A stretch of DNA of 64,000 bases from Diplolepis rosae (GCA_030998225.1 JAPYXD010000704.1:12648001-12712000), one strand, 5' to 3'. Positions 45,261-56,324 are shown, numbered from the stretch's first letter. Program-made: numbers and translations. Notes: generated by a model not told the origin, from the sequence alone.

Positions 45261-46442
45261 GACTTTTTTCTTCAATTTTCCAATTGCCAAAATTTCAAGT
45301 TGAATTAATTATAGGATTTGTAATATGGAAAATTTGGATACAATAAATTATTTGACTTATATTATTATTATTTTCTTAGATGCAAAATATATTATTTTTT
45401 TTAAGAGGTACAAAAATACGTCACGAACTTTACAAAGGCAGTAAATATATTTATTTTGAACACTAAAAGTAAAATAAAAATATTTAATAATTTGTTCCCC
45501 ATAAAAAATAAGTCTGTCTGCTTTTTAGTCTTAATATTCAGAAATTAAAAACAGAAAACATTTTGTAAAAAATACATTTCCAGTGAAAAATTTAAAACGA
45601 TTTCGGGTTTACAAAACGTAATTTGTTTTAAGAGCCTCAAACGATAAGCCAAAGGAGTTTCCTTCGATGCGGGTTTTTCCATCACCACCAGGCTTAGTTT
45701 TTAGGAATGGCCCCCAATGGGAATCCAAAGACCATCCCAGACTTGTGATAAGACGAAGTCTTATCATTTTTCACACTGAAAGAGTTCAATTTATTTCTCT
45801 TTTCACCGCCTTTTAGGACACACCTGAGAATTTTTCAAATAATACTAGAATCATTATTTACAGACTATCAGGAGCAGATGTTGTAAGTTTGATTTGTTTT
45901 AAATTTCCACTTAAAAAATTAGTTTCTCCTACCATGAAATTTATTTGCAATAAATTACTCTTTTTTCTCGAATTCTTATATCTTAAAAGTAATAATTGTC
46001 TGAATATCAGAAACCACAGCTTCTTAAGAATACAACTGTTTAAATTTCTTAGTAAAAAAAAATCTATAAGAAATCTCTCGATCTTTTTCGAAATCATAAA
46101 AATATTCATGAATTAAAAGAATTTTCAAAAAAACTCCGTGATTGGAAATCTAAATTTTTGAAACGAAATTGAATACTAGCACAAACTTTAAAAAGACCTG
46201 AGCTTAAAAAGACTAGACCACGTTTATGTATAAGTGTAACTGAAAATGTAGATGCGAGTACATGAATATCATAAAAAAAGTAGGGGGAATATAGCAAACA
46301 TAAAAGATATTACAATTGTAGTGTTAGATAATGCGAGAAAAAAAAATGACAAAATTTACTTAATAAGAAACAGAAAAAAATTGATAAAAACAAATGAAAA
46401 TTCTTTCAAATAAAACTGAATTGTGGCACATGGGATTTGAAA
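45261..46442. other. AT-rich DNA, no gene seen
   Basis: 45640-45800 is less A/T-rich (GATGCGGGTTTTTCCATCACCA) but has no clear frame. Overlapping opposite frames 45858-46116 look random. Confidence 0.35.
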
Positions 46443-46444
46443 TA

Positions 46445-46651
46445 CAGTCGGACTTCTCAATAAGAGGGCTCTCAATAAGAACGCTTCCCCTAATACGTGA
46501 TCGAGCAGTACCCCCACTACCGTGCTTGTTTTTAATGCCACCGGATTCTTTTCGAGCGAGCGAGCTTTTCTGTAGAGAGTGGGGGTACCACACTTCTCGG
46601 AAATTCCTTCCCCTATAGCCCCGTGAGTGCTCTTATTAAGAAGTCCGACTG
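46445..46651. mobile_element. Tigger/pogo-like short element (207 bp)
   Basis: CAGTCGGACTTCTCAATAAG at the left, CTTATTAAGAAGTCCGACTG at the right, TA on both sides (46443-46444, 46652-46653). GC-richer interior with a second inverted pair (TACCCCCACT / AGTGGGGGTA). Non-coding. Confidence 0.85.
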
Positions 46652-46902
46652 TATCTAAGTTGAAAGACTTGAATGTATAAGTGCATAAAACTTACTTGAA
46701 AATAAACAGAAAAACTTTGAAAAAAAGTCATGAAAATTCTTTAGAATAAAAATTAAATTATATAAGTAAATTTGTAATATAGGATCCAAACTTTTTAACT
46801 AACCTCACGTCATTGAATTTCGTTGAATTTCGATAAATTTATTTTTGGTTTAAATCCCTTTCGTTCTGCGTCGTTGTTTTGCAAAACACATTATAAGAAG
46901 CA

Positions 46903-46997
46903 CAGTCGGGACTCGTTTATCGGGACTATAGAGACTCGTCTACCGAGACCCATTAGCTGGGAGCCTCTACCGCGTTCCGATAAACGAGTCCCGACTG
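46903..46997. mobile_element. Tigger/pogo-like miniature element (95 bp)
   Basis: CAGTCGGGACTCGTTTATCG at the left and CGATAAACGAGTCCCGACTG at the right. TA follows on the right; the left has CA. Terminus is related to the element at 46445. Confidence 0.8.
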
Positions 46998-47209
46998 TAC
47001 CCAAATTCCCTCGTGTTTCTTTTTGATGTTCGCTTCATTTTTTTAATTTTGGCGAAAAATATGATTAAAATTATATCAATAATGGATCACTAAAACTTTA
47101 TAATTTAATATCTCAGAATCCGAAAATTCAGTATTATGTTCTTCGTTCGATCTTACGTTCCTGCAGAGGTTTAAGTTTTTTATTGAAAAAAAAAAGTAAA
47201 AAATTATTT

Positions 47210-47467
47210 GTTCCCAATAATTCAAAATTTCAAGAATTCAAAACCGTTCGAATTCTCAAAATACAAAAAACGACCAAATTTGGACAAAAACCCCTTCTTT
47301 CTTTTCCTTTCTTTCGTTTTTTTTTTGACTTTACGAAAGAAAGAAAAAGAAGGAAGGGGTTTGGAAGGTTGCCTTCTTTTTTGGTCCAAATTTCGTCGTT
47401 TTTTGTATTTTGAGAATTCGAACGGTTTTGAATTATTGAAATTTTGAATTATACTTTTGTTTGGACG
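47210..47467. repeat. Repeat O, copy 1, foldback
   Basis: Arms AAAACCGTTCGAATTCTCAA and AAAATACAAAAAACGACC are mirrored by TTTTTGTATTTTGAGAATTC and GAACGGTTTT. Centre is a CTTTCTTTTCC/GGAAAG-type purine-pyrimidine hairpin with long T runs. Right edge TTTGTTTGGACGT matches the start of O2. Confidence 0.75.
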
Positions 47468-48518
47468 TTAAAATGAATTTGAGTTCGTAGTAACACGGGT
47501 TTGAACTTGGTTTAGAATTATTTCCAATGACTTCCATTTTTTTTGCTTTTCATACATTTCAACGTACGAATTTCGTTTCATGATTCTTTTCTTTTGTCTT
47601 TATTTTTCCGTAAAGGTGCAACCAACCTGAACTTTTATTCTTACGTCCATGCTGATGTCAGCCTTCTTGAAATTTTTTCGCAGCATCGTTATCGAGATTG
47701 TCGTATAGCCGGTGATAGTCACGAAATGCAAGAAAGGAGGGTAAGGACAGATGAAAGCATGTGCTTTAGACCGATTTAAAAACCGACAAGAGACAGAAAG
47801 GGAGTCATGAAAAATGAAGAAAAATAGCACGGTAACTTTGAGGCACGAAGTCTCGGCGAATAATGCGTGCAACATTCTCGAGTTCTCGTATTCATTTCTT
47901 TACAGGTTTCTTGCCTCTTTTTTTTTTTTTAAGCAACTTGGTTTTTTCGACTGAAAGAATTACGGTGTAAATATATGCCTCAGAAAGTTTTAACGACTCT
48001 GTCGCACAAAATCCAGACGTGACACTTGAGTTTTCAAATCAGTTTGTTGCAGGAGAAAAAAGTTAAGGGCGAAGATAAATAAGAGAATTTTAATTAAATT
48101 CAACTCTGAAAACCAATTAAACTCAAACCAAGCGAATACATTTTTATGGGACTTAGAATGCAATTTAAATAAAAAATAATTGTTTTCAATTTTCAAAAGT
48201 TGAGCTACTGGAATCGAAAGCTTTTCAGTTATAGTTTCTCAAAATTTTCAAACTTTAAAAATTTAGAGTTTATAAATTTGAAAATTTGTTCAAAAGTAAC
48301 ATTTTTCAAAATTTTGAATTCTGTTTTGAAAGTTATGAAATCTTCAAGCTCGAAACCGTTTTTATATTAAATTCTTGAAATTTGGGAGTCTTGAGTTTTG
48401 TAGGCTTCAAATTTTGATTCCATAAAAGTTGAATAACTTTCAAAGTATAGAAACCCAAAAAATAATAATTTCAGAATTGGGTTATTTTTTATTTTGAGGA
48501 CTTTAAATACTTTTTCTG
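47468..48518. other. AT-rich DNA, no gene seen
   Basis: 47600-47880 is compositionally balanced. Frames on opposite strands overlap there (47543-47779 plus, 47600-47875 minus) without a recognisable domain. A diverged exon cannot be excluded. Confidence 0.3.
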
Positions 48519-48667
48519 AAATAAATATTTTCCACTGTTAAGTCAGTTAATTTTCACTAAAGTAATCAGTGAAATTTGACTGATTCACAGTGGCCTCATT
48601 TTAGCTATTTGAATCAGTCGAATTTCACTGATAATCAGTAGATTTTTACTGATTCACATCCAGAGAG
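48519..48667 (+). mobile_element. Family M right half, copy 5
   Basis: From AAATATTTTCCACTGTTAAG to ACTGATTCACATCCAGAGAG followed by TA. The left half is missing. Confidence 0.8.
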
Positions 48668-48669
48668 TA

Positions 48670-49450
48670 TAATTTAAAAATTTTAAATAATATTTTTTAT
48701 AATTTATTTGTAATAGAATTTTTCCTTACTATCGCTTCTTAAAAAATTAAAAAAAGGATTGAATTTTTATAAATTGTCGTTTCTTTTTTCAAGGGAATAA
48801 CCAAAAAAACTTTTCCTGACTTATACAGCATATTTATAAAAGTATGATAATTTATTCCACCATGTTTCATGCGTTATGCGCAAACAATAGTGTCAATTTG
48901 ACATGGAATCAATTCATGAGATGTATCTTTAATTGTAAATTCAAAGCAGTAAAAAGTTTCGCTACGATAAGTTGGCAAAATAGGTTCAGTTGCAGGTTGA
49001 TACACTATATGTGTATCATATATAAATTTGCGTTTTCCCCGTTTATTACACGAGTATTTTATCGAGTTTCTGTCATGTACAGATACGAGGAGCATAGGAT
49101 TCGAGTTTGCAATAAATCTCATCTGTTCAGCAAAAAAGACTTCCCTTTCTCAGTGTCTTTAATCACTAATACATACGTTTCAATCCGATGTATTCGCGTC
49201 ACGTGACAAGATAAAAATACCTTACTGATTAATATTATTGAATTGATTGGTCTTCGTTTTCTCTTATTCTCAATGTTCTTCTAGTCAGTATTTTTCCTCT
49301 CATTTTCGTTCCTTATGCAACTTCAATCTATTGGACGTGCGCTTATAATTACGCTCCAAGAAGAATTCATTCGAATTTACTATTTAAATTGACTTGAATA
49401 GAGTTTTCGAGAGGATTGAATTGTGTTCTATCGCTACGTTAATCATTCAG
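48670..49450. other. AT-rich DNA with one 120-codon frame of no known kind
   Basis: The frame 48844-49206 is among the longest in the window, but its translation is rich in C, F, I and Y as expected from random A/T-rich DNA, and an 82-codon frame overlaps it on the other strand. No support for a gene. Confidence 0.3.
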
Positions 49451-49657
49451 CTTTATAAATCTGAATCAGTCCAATTTTTACTGATTGAACCAGTGATTTT
49501 CCTTTTCATTGCTAAATCAGTTAATTTTCACCGATTCATCAGTGGAAAAAATATTTTTCACTGAATTGAGTGATTCACAGCAAATTCTTTTTAGCTAATT
49601 GAATCAATCAAATTTCACTGATAATCAGTAGATTTTGACAGATTCAGATTTAGAGAG
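49451..49657 (+). mobile_element. Family M element, copy 6, internally deleted
   Basis: CTTTATAAATCTGAATCAG to CAGATTTAGAGAG, about 207 bp against 272-297 for full copies. Confidence 0.8.
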
Positions 49658-49938
49658 AGGGAGATTGAAATGTAATATTCTAATAAGTTTCAAGACATCT
49701 CCCCCCCCATCCCGTCATCTCTTAACGTATTAAACTAAAATTTAATTTTAAGTTCTAAAATTAAAAAATCACTGTAACGATAACTGTTTTCTATTAAAAA
49801 TTTTTTGAAAATAAATTTTAACAACAAATTATACAAGACTGTTTGGAATAAACATTTGTGAAACTTTTTCGAACAAAAAAACATACTATAACATAGTTTC
49901 TTATTTATCATTTTATTCACTATTTATTTGTAAATGTA

Positions 49939-50212
49939 CTCTCTAAATCTAAATCAGTCAAAATCTACTGATTATCAGTGAAATTTGACTAATTCAAATA
50001 GGTAAAAAGAGGTTACTGTAATTCAGTCAAATTTCACTGATTACTTTAGTGAGAATCAACTGGTTTAACAGTGAAAAATATTTTTTCCGCTGATTCAATC
50101 AGTTAAAGTTAACTAATTTGACAGTGAAAAATATTTTTTTCACTTATGAATCAGTGAAAATGAAAATCACTAGTTCAATCAGTGAAAATTTGACTGATTC
50201 AGATTTAGAGAG
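49939..50212 (-). mobile_element. Family M element, copy 7
   Basis: CTCTCTAAATCTAAATCAG to CTGATTCAGATTTAGAGAG, TA on both sides (49937-49938, 50213-50214). The internal asymmetric word order (AGGTAAAAAGAGGTTACTG) is inverted relative to copies 1-6, so the orientation is minus. Confidence 0.9.
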
Positions 50213-50289
50213 TAACTCTGACAACTCGAAAACTGGCAGATCATATTGAAAAGAACAATTTTGCATCCTTCAATTTGTTTCGTATTTCA

Positions 50290-50468
50290 CACATTATTGT
50301 TAAAAAATTGAATTTTGGATTTCCAATAGTATTTTTTTTTTAATTAAAATGAAAAGTATACATCTTATGAAAAAATGTTCCAATTCAAATTTGTAGATCT
50401 TTATGAATTTAATAATTGTGTATTATAACCTTTTTTGTATCTCGTATAATTTAACTGGAAATTTGAGG
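50290..50468 (+). mobile_element. Family N fragment, inverted relative to N1
   Basis: ATCTTATGAAAAAATGTTCC, then CAATTCAAATTTGTAGATC and TCTCGTATAATTTAACTGG, are the complement of N1 15180-15350. It runs directly into the SINE pair. Confidence 0.75.
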
Positions 50469-50545
50469 AATTTGAAATCTTTCCGTGAAAAAAGAGACGC
50501 TTTCGATTGTGCGGGGATTCGAGCCCGGGTCTTTCGATTGCCCGT
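50469..50545 (-). mobile_element. tRNA-headed SINE, 3' part, minus strand
   Basis: Minus strand GGCAATCGAAAGACCCGGGC, then TCGAATCC and AAGCGTCTCTTTTTTTCACG and GAAAGATTTCAAATTCC. Keeps the B box; the A-box half is missing. Forms an inverted repeat with the next SINE. Confidence 0.75.
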
Positions 50546-50566
50546 CGGTGCTCGAATCCTATAGAG

Positions 50567-50715
50567 AAGATGTCGAATATCTGTCCAGCTCAGTTGGTTA
50601 GAGTATTCGGCTGGCAATCGAAAGACCCGAGCTCGAATCCCGGCACAGTCAAAAGCGTTTTTTTTCCACAAAAAGATTTCAAATTCTTTAAATTTAAAAT
50701 AGAATATATTTGTCT
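50567..50715 (+). mobile_element. tRNA-headed SINE, plus strand
   Basis: CCAGCTCAGTTGGTTAGAGT (A box), TTCGGCTGGCAATCGAA (anticodon arm with T33 and GGC), GAGCTCGAATCCC (B box), then a tail AAAGATTTCAAATTCTTTAA. This tRNA-like head folds better than the copy at 16441. Upstream AGAGAAGATGTC matches that copy's GGAGAAGATGTC. Pol III transcribed by SINE analogy. Confidence 0.8.
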
Positions 50716-51668
50716 TGAAATTATTTCTATAAAATAACTAATGTGTAATTTCTTTGACATATTTGTAAGTTAAACCCTGATATGTTATATTTCAAGTCTC
50801 ATATCGCATTAGTAATTAAAGTAGGCATTAACCAAAGCAAAATTGATTCATAAGAGAATGGAATGCTGATGTAAAACGTCTTAGAAGACCTAAGTAAGAG
50901 TTATGAGAAGACTGCAATCAAAGGCAAATATCGTTAATCATGAAAGAGAACAGTAGGGAATGGTTCGACACGGATTAAGCTTCCTGTCTGTGAGGATTGT
51001 GAAGGCTTGGAAGCTCGTTGTTCGATCCGACCCACCTGTCCATTGCAGTGGGGAAAGCAGATTTATTAAAGTAGGGTTGTTGTGGTAAGCTCTCTGTCGA
51101 TCCTAGACCGATTATGTCATTTACAATCATCGGACAGCGTCAAATCAACTTAATCAAGATAAAAATATAATTTATTTCATGCTATTTTTACACTCAAGAG
51201 GCATAACCATAATATATGTACTTACAAATTTATAATTTCACGCAAAGAGGAAAGTAGCTAAAAGTGCCATTTTAAATGGTCAGCTGGCGCTCGGAAAGAC
51301 AAAATAGTAAATAATACATTTCATTTTTGCAAGTTTTTCTACTTAAATTGCACTATTTACTTTTCAACTATCGAAAAATGAAACAAAATGATAAATAGTG
51401 AAATTCAAGTGGTACCGCAAAAATAAAATTTATTAATCACTATTTTGCCTTTCAGAGCGCAAATTGGCCATTAGAAATGGCACTTTAAGCTATTTTTGTA
51501 TGGGTGTCGCAAATATTGAATTTCCAAATGAACTATCTGAACTTTATAACTATTTGGAGATCTAAATTTTAAATAAAGCTCACTACTATGAGTATAAATA
51601 CGTGAGAAATGAATCATATTTCACTGATATTTCAGTAAAATATTATGATATGATTTATTATTTCAAAT
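50716..51668. other. AT-rich DNA, no gene seen
   Basis: 50950-51120 is GC-richer (GGAAGCTCGTTGTTCGATCC) but carries no frame or RNA fold I can name. 51250-51490 shows AAGTGCCATTTTAAATGG and the partly inverted CCATTAGAAATGGCACTTTA, with GGTCAGCTGGCGCTCGGAAA, so perhaps another decayed foldback. Confidence 0.35.
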
Positions 51669-52849
51669 TAGGGTAAATGTGCCAATTACTGCGGATCGAA
51701 AATCAAGACGGCTTTTAAAGTTAAAAAAAAGATTTTGAGATGAAAAAGTCGTCGCGAATTAATTTTTAAAGCAGTATTTGGTATTAAGTAAGTAGCATGC
51801 AGTCCTTAAACCCTGAAAAGAAACCAGATTTACTTAAAAAATGCGAATCTAACAAAAATGTTCCATGTAGGTATTACTGCGGGTTTGCATGAATTACTGC
51901 GCACCAATTACTGCGGAATCCCCAATTACTGCGCTCCAACTACTGTGGAAACCCAAATTTCTGCGCGCGTAATACTGCGATATTATTTTGAGTGAACTTA
52001 CAATTAATTTATGAGTGTTGAACATTTTATTTAATCTCAATTATAAAAAGTAAACACGACGAACCATTCTTAACAAATTAAGATTAATAATTTTATTAAT
52101 TTTATTTAATTTAACTTAAAATTATATCACTTGAGTTCCTCTTGCATCTTTAGCAACGATTAAGGAGTGTTGAACATTTTATTTAAACTAAATTATAAAA
52201 AGTGAACATGAAGCATTTTTAACAAATTAAGATTAAATAATATTATAACTCTTATTTAATTTACCTTAAAATTATATTACTTGACTTCCTCTTGCCTCAT
52301 TAGCAACGATTTTGGAGTTTTCAACATTTTGTTTAATTTCAATTATAAAAAGTAAGCATAACGAAGCATTTGTAATAGATTGAAAGGTTATACAGTGCCG
52401 CCTGACAGATCGCAGTAATTCATACATCTATGAAAATCATGTACCAAATACTGTTTTGGTAAAAAAATGATTAAAAAACGTATTTTTTGTTATTTTGCAT
52501 AAATATTTAGAAAAATAAGATATTTACTTTGCAAAAAATAATATTACAATAAATATTTTATTTTCAGAAACGGAATTATAACAAGTTTTTCAGAACGTGT
52601 TCATGACCTGTCAACAAATCTAAGCATTAAAACTATGGGAATTGGGAACATGAGAGTTTCAAATTGCAATCAATTAGCTACAAATATCGTAACTATTGAT
52701 AATTCGTTGATACTTATTATGCTTGGATTAGAAATTAATTGTTTTTAATTGTTCTGTAGCGTTATATATCTTTAAAACATTGTATATCATTAGTTTTATT
52801 TGAAACCGCAGTAACTGGGGCATCCACAGTAATACCCACACTTACCCTA
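51669..52849. mobile_element. Element T (1.2 kb) with ATTACTGCG words and 150-bp tandem units
   Basis: Ends TAGGGTAAATGTG (left) and CACACTTACCCTA (right), followed inward by TTACTGCGG and its complement. The left part repeats CCAATTACTGCGGA at 16-17-bp steps (51905, 51922, 51939, 51956). The middle has three units of ~150 bp starting TGTTGAACATTTTATTTAA at about 52016, 52168 and 52318. No coding sequence; target duplication not clear. Confidence 0.7.
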
Positions 52850-53799
52850 GTAAAATATGCATTATTAAAACAATCTCTAATCATAGAGTGAAGTTTGCGG
52901 ACAGAAAAACTGAGACAAGTTTCAATTTTTTTTTTTTTTTTTTTTTGGGGGGGGGGGGGGGGTAAAAAAGTAATAAAGTAAGAATAAAGTATCAAAATGT
53001 GGAAATTTATAAATCAGAATCTTTTAACATCCAATTATTATCTGATTTGATAACTTTCAATATTGAGTTTATACAACATTATAATTTTTATGATTCAAAT
53101 TTTTACTTGTTTAATATATTATAATCATCTTGCAATTAATGAGGTATCATTAACTAATTAGGAATATTAAATTTTAACAGTCGCTTTATGGTAAGGTTTA
53201 AACTCCTCAAATTTCAATTGTAAAAATGAAATGATCAGCACAATAAAATTAAAATAATAATTAGAATCTAAAGTTAACTACTAACATGAATTATTTAAAT
53301 TAACTACTAGTATCAGGGAAACTTGTCAGAAAATTGCCAGTAATTATCTTTTTAATAAGTGACCAAAGTGCAATCAAATTACAGAAAAAGGAGTATAAAC
53401 AACAACCTCATAATCATTGTCAGCGGAATATATATTTTGCCATTGATTTAAGTTTTATGGTTATTACTTCTGTCAGGGTATTTAGGGTATTGGAACTACA
53501 CAATGCGTTTATATAATATAGACACATATATGCATAGGAACATGTCGGGTTAATAGGATGTATGTTCAGAACTCAAACCAGGCCAGACTCGGTCCAACAG
53601 TCCGTCATCCTCTATTTATCCGCGTTGACCAAATTGCTCGTGCCTCATCCAGCCAACCTATATATAATCTTCTAATGATTCCTCATACTGTCACGAGTAA
53701 TACTGAAATACCCTGAACACATCACTTTTCCAACGAACACTGCCTTTAACCCTTTGAAGCATACATTTCTGTAATTGTCTAATGATCGTGAAAATGTGT
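52850..53799. other. AT-rich DNA with T21-G16 tract
   Basis: T run 52926-52946 directly followed by G run 52947-52962. Otherwise no gene or shared repeat seen; the frame 53334-53516 has no recognisable domain. Confidence 0.5.
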
Positions 53800-54310
53800 A
53801 CTCGGGGGTTTTCGAGGTCACTGATTACGAATCTGATATCAGATTTTAAAAATTCAAGATGGCTGATCCAATATGGCGAATGCCGAAAGTAAATTTTCAA
53901 GAAAATTGATGAAAATATTTACTAAGGGTTTTTTGGGTCGCTGATTACGAATCCGACATCAGATTTCCAAAATTTAAGATGGCGGATCCGATACGGCGGC
54001 CGCTGAAGTGGTATTTTTTAAGAATATTCATTAAAATTTTTACCACGTGGTTTTTCGGGTGGCTGATTACGAATCTGATGTCAGATTTTCAAAATTTAAG
54101 ATGGTGGATCCAATATGGCGGCCGCCGAAGTGTTACTTTTCAAGAATATTGGTGAAAATTTTTACTATGGGGTTTTTCGGGTGGCTGATTACGAATCTCA
54201 TGTCAGATTTTCAAAATTCAAGATGGCGGATTCGTAATCAGCGACCCAAAAAACCTCTTGGTAAATATTTTCATCAACATTCTTGAAGAATAACATTCCG
54301 ATGTCTGCCA
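53800..54310. repeat. Tandem repeat U, ~121-bp unit, with inverted last unit
   Basis: CTGATTACGAATC at 53821, 53941, 54063 and 54185 (steps 120, 122, 122). Each is followed by ATGTCAGATTTTCAAAATT, AAGATGGCGGATCCxATA and CGGCCGC-type words. From about 54228 the unit appears inverted (GATTCGTAATCAGCGACCC), giving a half-palindrome. Not coding. Confidence 0.85.
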
Positions 54311-54537
54311 TGTTGGATCTGCCATCTTGGATTTTGAAAATATAACGTCGAGTTCGTAACCAGCGATCCTAAAAGCTTACTCTCACCAAATTTCAAATCA
54401 TTATCTTGGATAAATTCTTCAAAAATGAATTTTTTCGAAAAAAGTACAATTTTTTCAGTTTGTTTATTTATAAATCTAATATTATTAGCAATTCTGATAA
54501 TTTGACTGTATATTTATGTTATTTTATCACTTAAGTG

Positions 54538-54943
54538 CACTCGAGATTCCCTATAACGAGATTCCCTGTAACAAGGCCTCCCTTTTACGAGCGTGTCACG
54601 CCTCGCCATAACGAGCAGACGATCGATCCCTCTTCCCCCACTACTACAGAATGAAGCGCGCTCGAATTTGAAACGTTGTATTTTTTGCAAAGTTCCCAAT
54701 TTTCCATCTCGTTTTCCAAATTTGTCAAAATTTCCATTTTTTTATTAATCGTCAAGACTTTTCTTTTTTTCTGGAAATATTCAAAAATGGCATCACATGG
54801 CATCACTGACAGACTGACTGCGCGCATCATATGATGCGCATAACAGCGCCTAGCAACAAGTAGGACATGGAGGGGATCCCTCTCGCGCTCGATGCAGAGA
54901 GGTCTCCGATGCTCGAGCTTCTCGTTATAGGGAATCTCGAGTG
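54538..54943 (-). mobile_element. Tigger/pogo-like element, deleted, with transposase remnant
   Basis: CACTCGAGATTCCCTATAAC at the left, GTTATAGGGAATCTCGAGTG at the right. The left end repeats ATTCCCT(A/G)TAACxAG twice. TA follows on the right; the left flank is not TA. 406 bp, GC-richer than the surroundings. Encodes only the N-terminal DNA-binding part of a transposase on the minus strand. Confidence 0.85.
54585..54830 (-). pseudogene. Truncated Tigger/pogo transposase, CENP-B-type HTH
   Basis: The 81-codon minus-strand frame contains KKRKVLTINKKMEIL (about residues 20-35) and NWELCKKYNVSNSSA (about 45-60), separated by TNLENEMENW. This is the layout of the N-terminal helix-turn-helix of pogo/Tigger transposases and CENP-B, where K-R-K-x-L-T-x-x-x-K-x-E-I-L is followed by a second helix with the KYNVS-like turn. 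That domain binds the terminal repeats. The frame then runs straight into the terminal repeat, so the second HTH and the DDE catalytic domain are deleted. It cannot catalyse transposition. Family call is by motif memory, not by search. Confidence 0.75.
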
Positions 54944-55101
54944 TATCTGAAAATTGCAGAAAACAAGATCTGAATACATTAAAATGTATGCGAATAGCGA
55001 AAATAAAAAAGAATTGAGGCGTTAACGTGAGTTACCACCATGCTTCAGAGGGTTAATCCAAATGATTCTTTATCGGAGCCAAAAAAGTAAAGCCAAGTTC
55101 G

Positions 55102-55740
55102 TTAAGGTAGTTTCATCCACGAATTTAGACCTCAGGCAAAAATAGATAATTTTTCTTTCAAGATTAGCAATTTTATTATTGAAGGGCTATTTTGAAAGAG
55201 AAAAGATTATTTTACGTGAAAAAAATTTGAAACACAGAAAAATAATTTTATTAATAAATTTTATTTTTGCCCCAACTTTTTTTCTTATAGATTTTTACCA
55301 AATTTTAAAAAACTATGCGATTTTAATAAATTACAAATCACTTTTTCAAGAAAAAGATTTCCCACAACTTCACCGTTTCTGATTTTTAAAAATAAATTCT
55401 TTAATGGCTGAAACCATTAAAAAAACATTTTCCAAAACGAAATTTCTATAGGTAAACAAATTGCTGAATTTGATAATAATTTATTCATTTTCGAAAATTG
55501 GAAATGGTTAAGTTGTAGGGAATCTTTTTCTTGAAAAAGTGATTTGTAATTTATTAAAATCGCATAACTTTTTGAAATTTGGTGAAAAGCGATAAGAAAA
55601 AAAGTTGGGGCAAAAATAAAATTTATTAATAAAATTATTCTTCTGTATTTCAAATTTTTTTCCTGGAAATTATTCTTTTCTCTTTCAAAATAGCCCTTCA
55701 ATAATAATATTGCTATTCTTGAAAGCAAAATTATCTATTT
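55102..55740. mobile_element. Family A palindrome, copy A8, right end cut off
   Basis: TTAAGGTAGTTTCATCCACG at the left; the right arm stops at AAAATTATCTATTT, about 35 bp before the expected TTAA. It follows a scrap of family N (TTATCGGAGCCAAAAAAGTA, 55070-55090). Confidence 0.88.
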
Positions 55741-56240
55741 ATCGTCATTTTTTGCACCATCAAGTGTCGCCATCTAACGCACCAAAGGGTAAGTTTGTTG
55801 CGAAAACTTGAAAATATGGGCAGCCAACTTCATCGTTGTGAAAACCTACAATTGGTGCAAAATTGTCTCTGTTGAATCTTCTGACTGACATTTTTCGCGT
55901 GTACCCCAAAAGAGGATTTTCTTCCCGCGTTTCAGGCAAAAAAGTAGCAATTTTTTTTGCATGCATGAGAAAAAATAAAATAATAAATAATAAAATAAAT
56001 AATAATTCATCTAATTTAATATCTTAATTTTTTCTCTAAAATAATAATTCTTTCTAACATTTTGGGCTGTATATAATTACAGTCATGCTAAGACAAGTCT
56101 GGAAATTTCTCTTTGGTTTGCTTAATTAAGAATATTAATTACTGAAACGCGTTTGGCTTCGCCTACAGTAATTAGCTTTTTTGAATATATATATATATAC
56201 CAAAGAGAAGTTACCAAACTTGTCTTACCATGCCTTTGGT
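55741..56240. other. Unassigned, less A/T-rich block
   Basis: A 68-codon minus frame (55760-55966; contains MSVRRFNRDNFAPIVGFHND) has gene-like composition but no motif I recognise. It abuts the cut end of A8. A (TA)n run lies at 56187-56200. Confidence 0.35.
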
Positions 56241-56324
56241 TAGGGGCCATCCGTATACCACCTGGACACTTTAGGGGGGAAGGGGGTATGGTAAAATTCC
56301 ACACTAGGGGGGGGGGGGGGGGGG
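56241..56324 (+). repeat. GC-rich block ending in an 18-G run
   Basis: GGGGCCATCCGTATACCACC, then TGGACACTTTAGGGGGGAAG and G18 at 56307-56324. GGGGCCGTCCATAAA-like starts followed by G runs are common ends of DNA elements in arthropods (from memory), so this may be one terminus; no partner is seen. Confidence 0.4.

Noticed and set aside
48844..49206. 120-codon open frame as a host gene
   Set aside because: Composition is that of random A/T-rich sequence, an opposite-strand frame overlaps it, and no domain is seen.
50580..50655. tRNA-Ala-like gene on the plus strand (anticodon GGC)
   Set aside because: Same tail and upstream sequence as the other SINE copies, and it sits in a head-to-head pair. 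Treated as a SINE, though the cloverleaf is fairly good.
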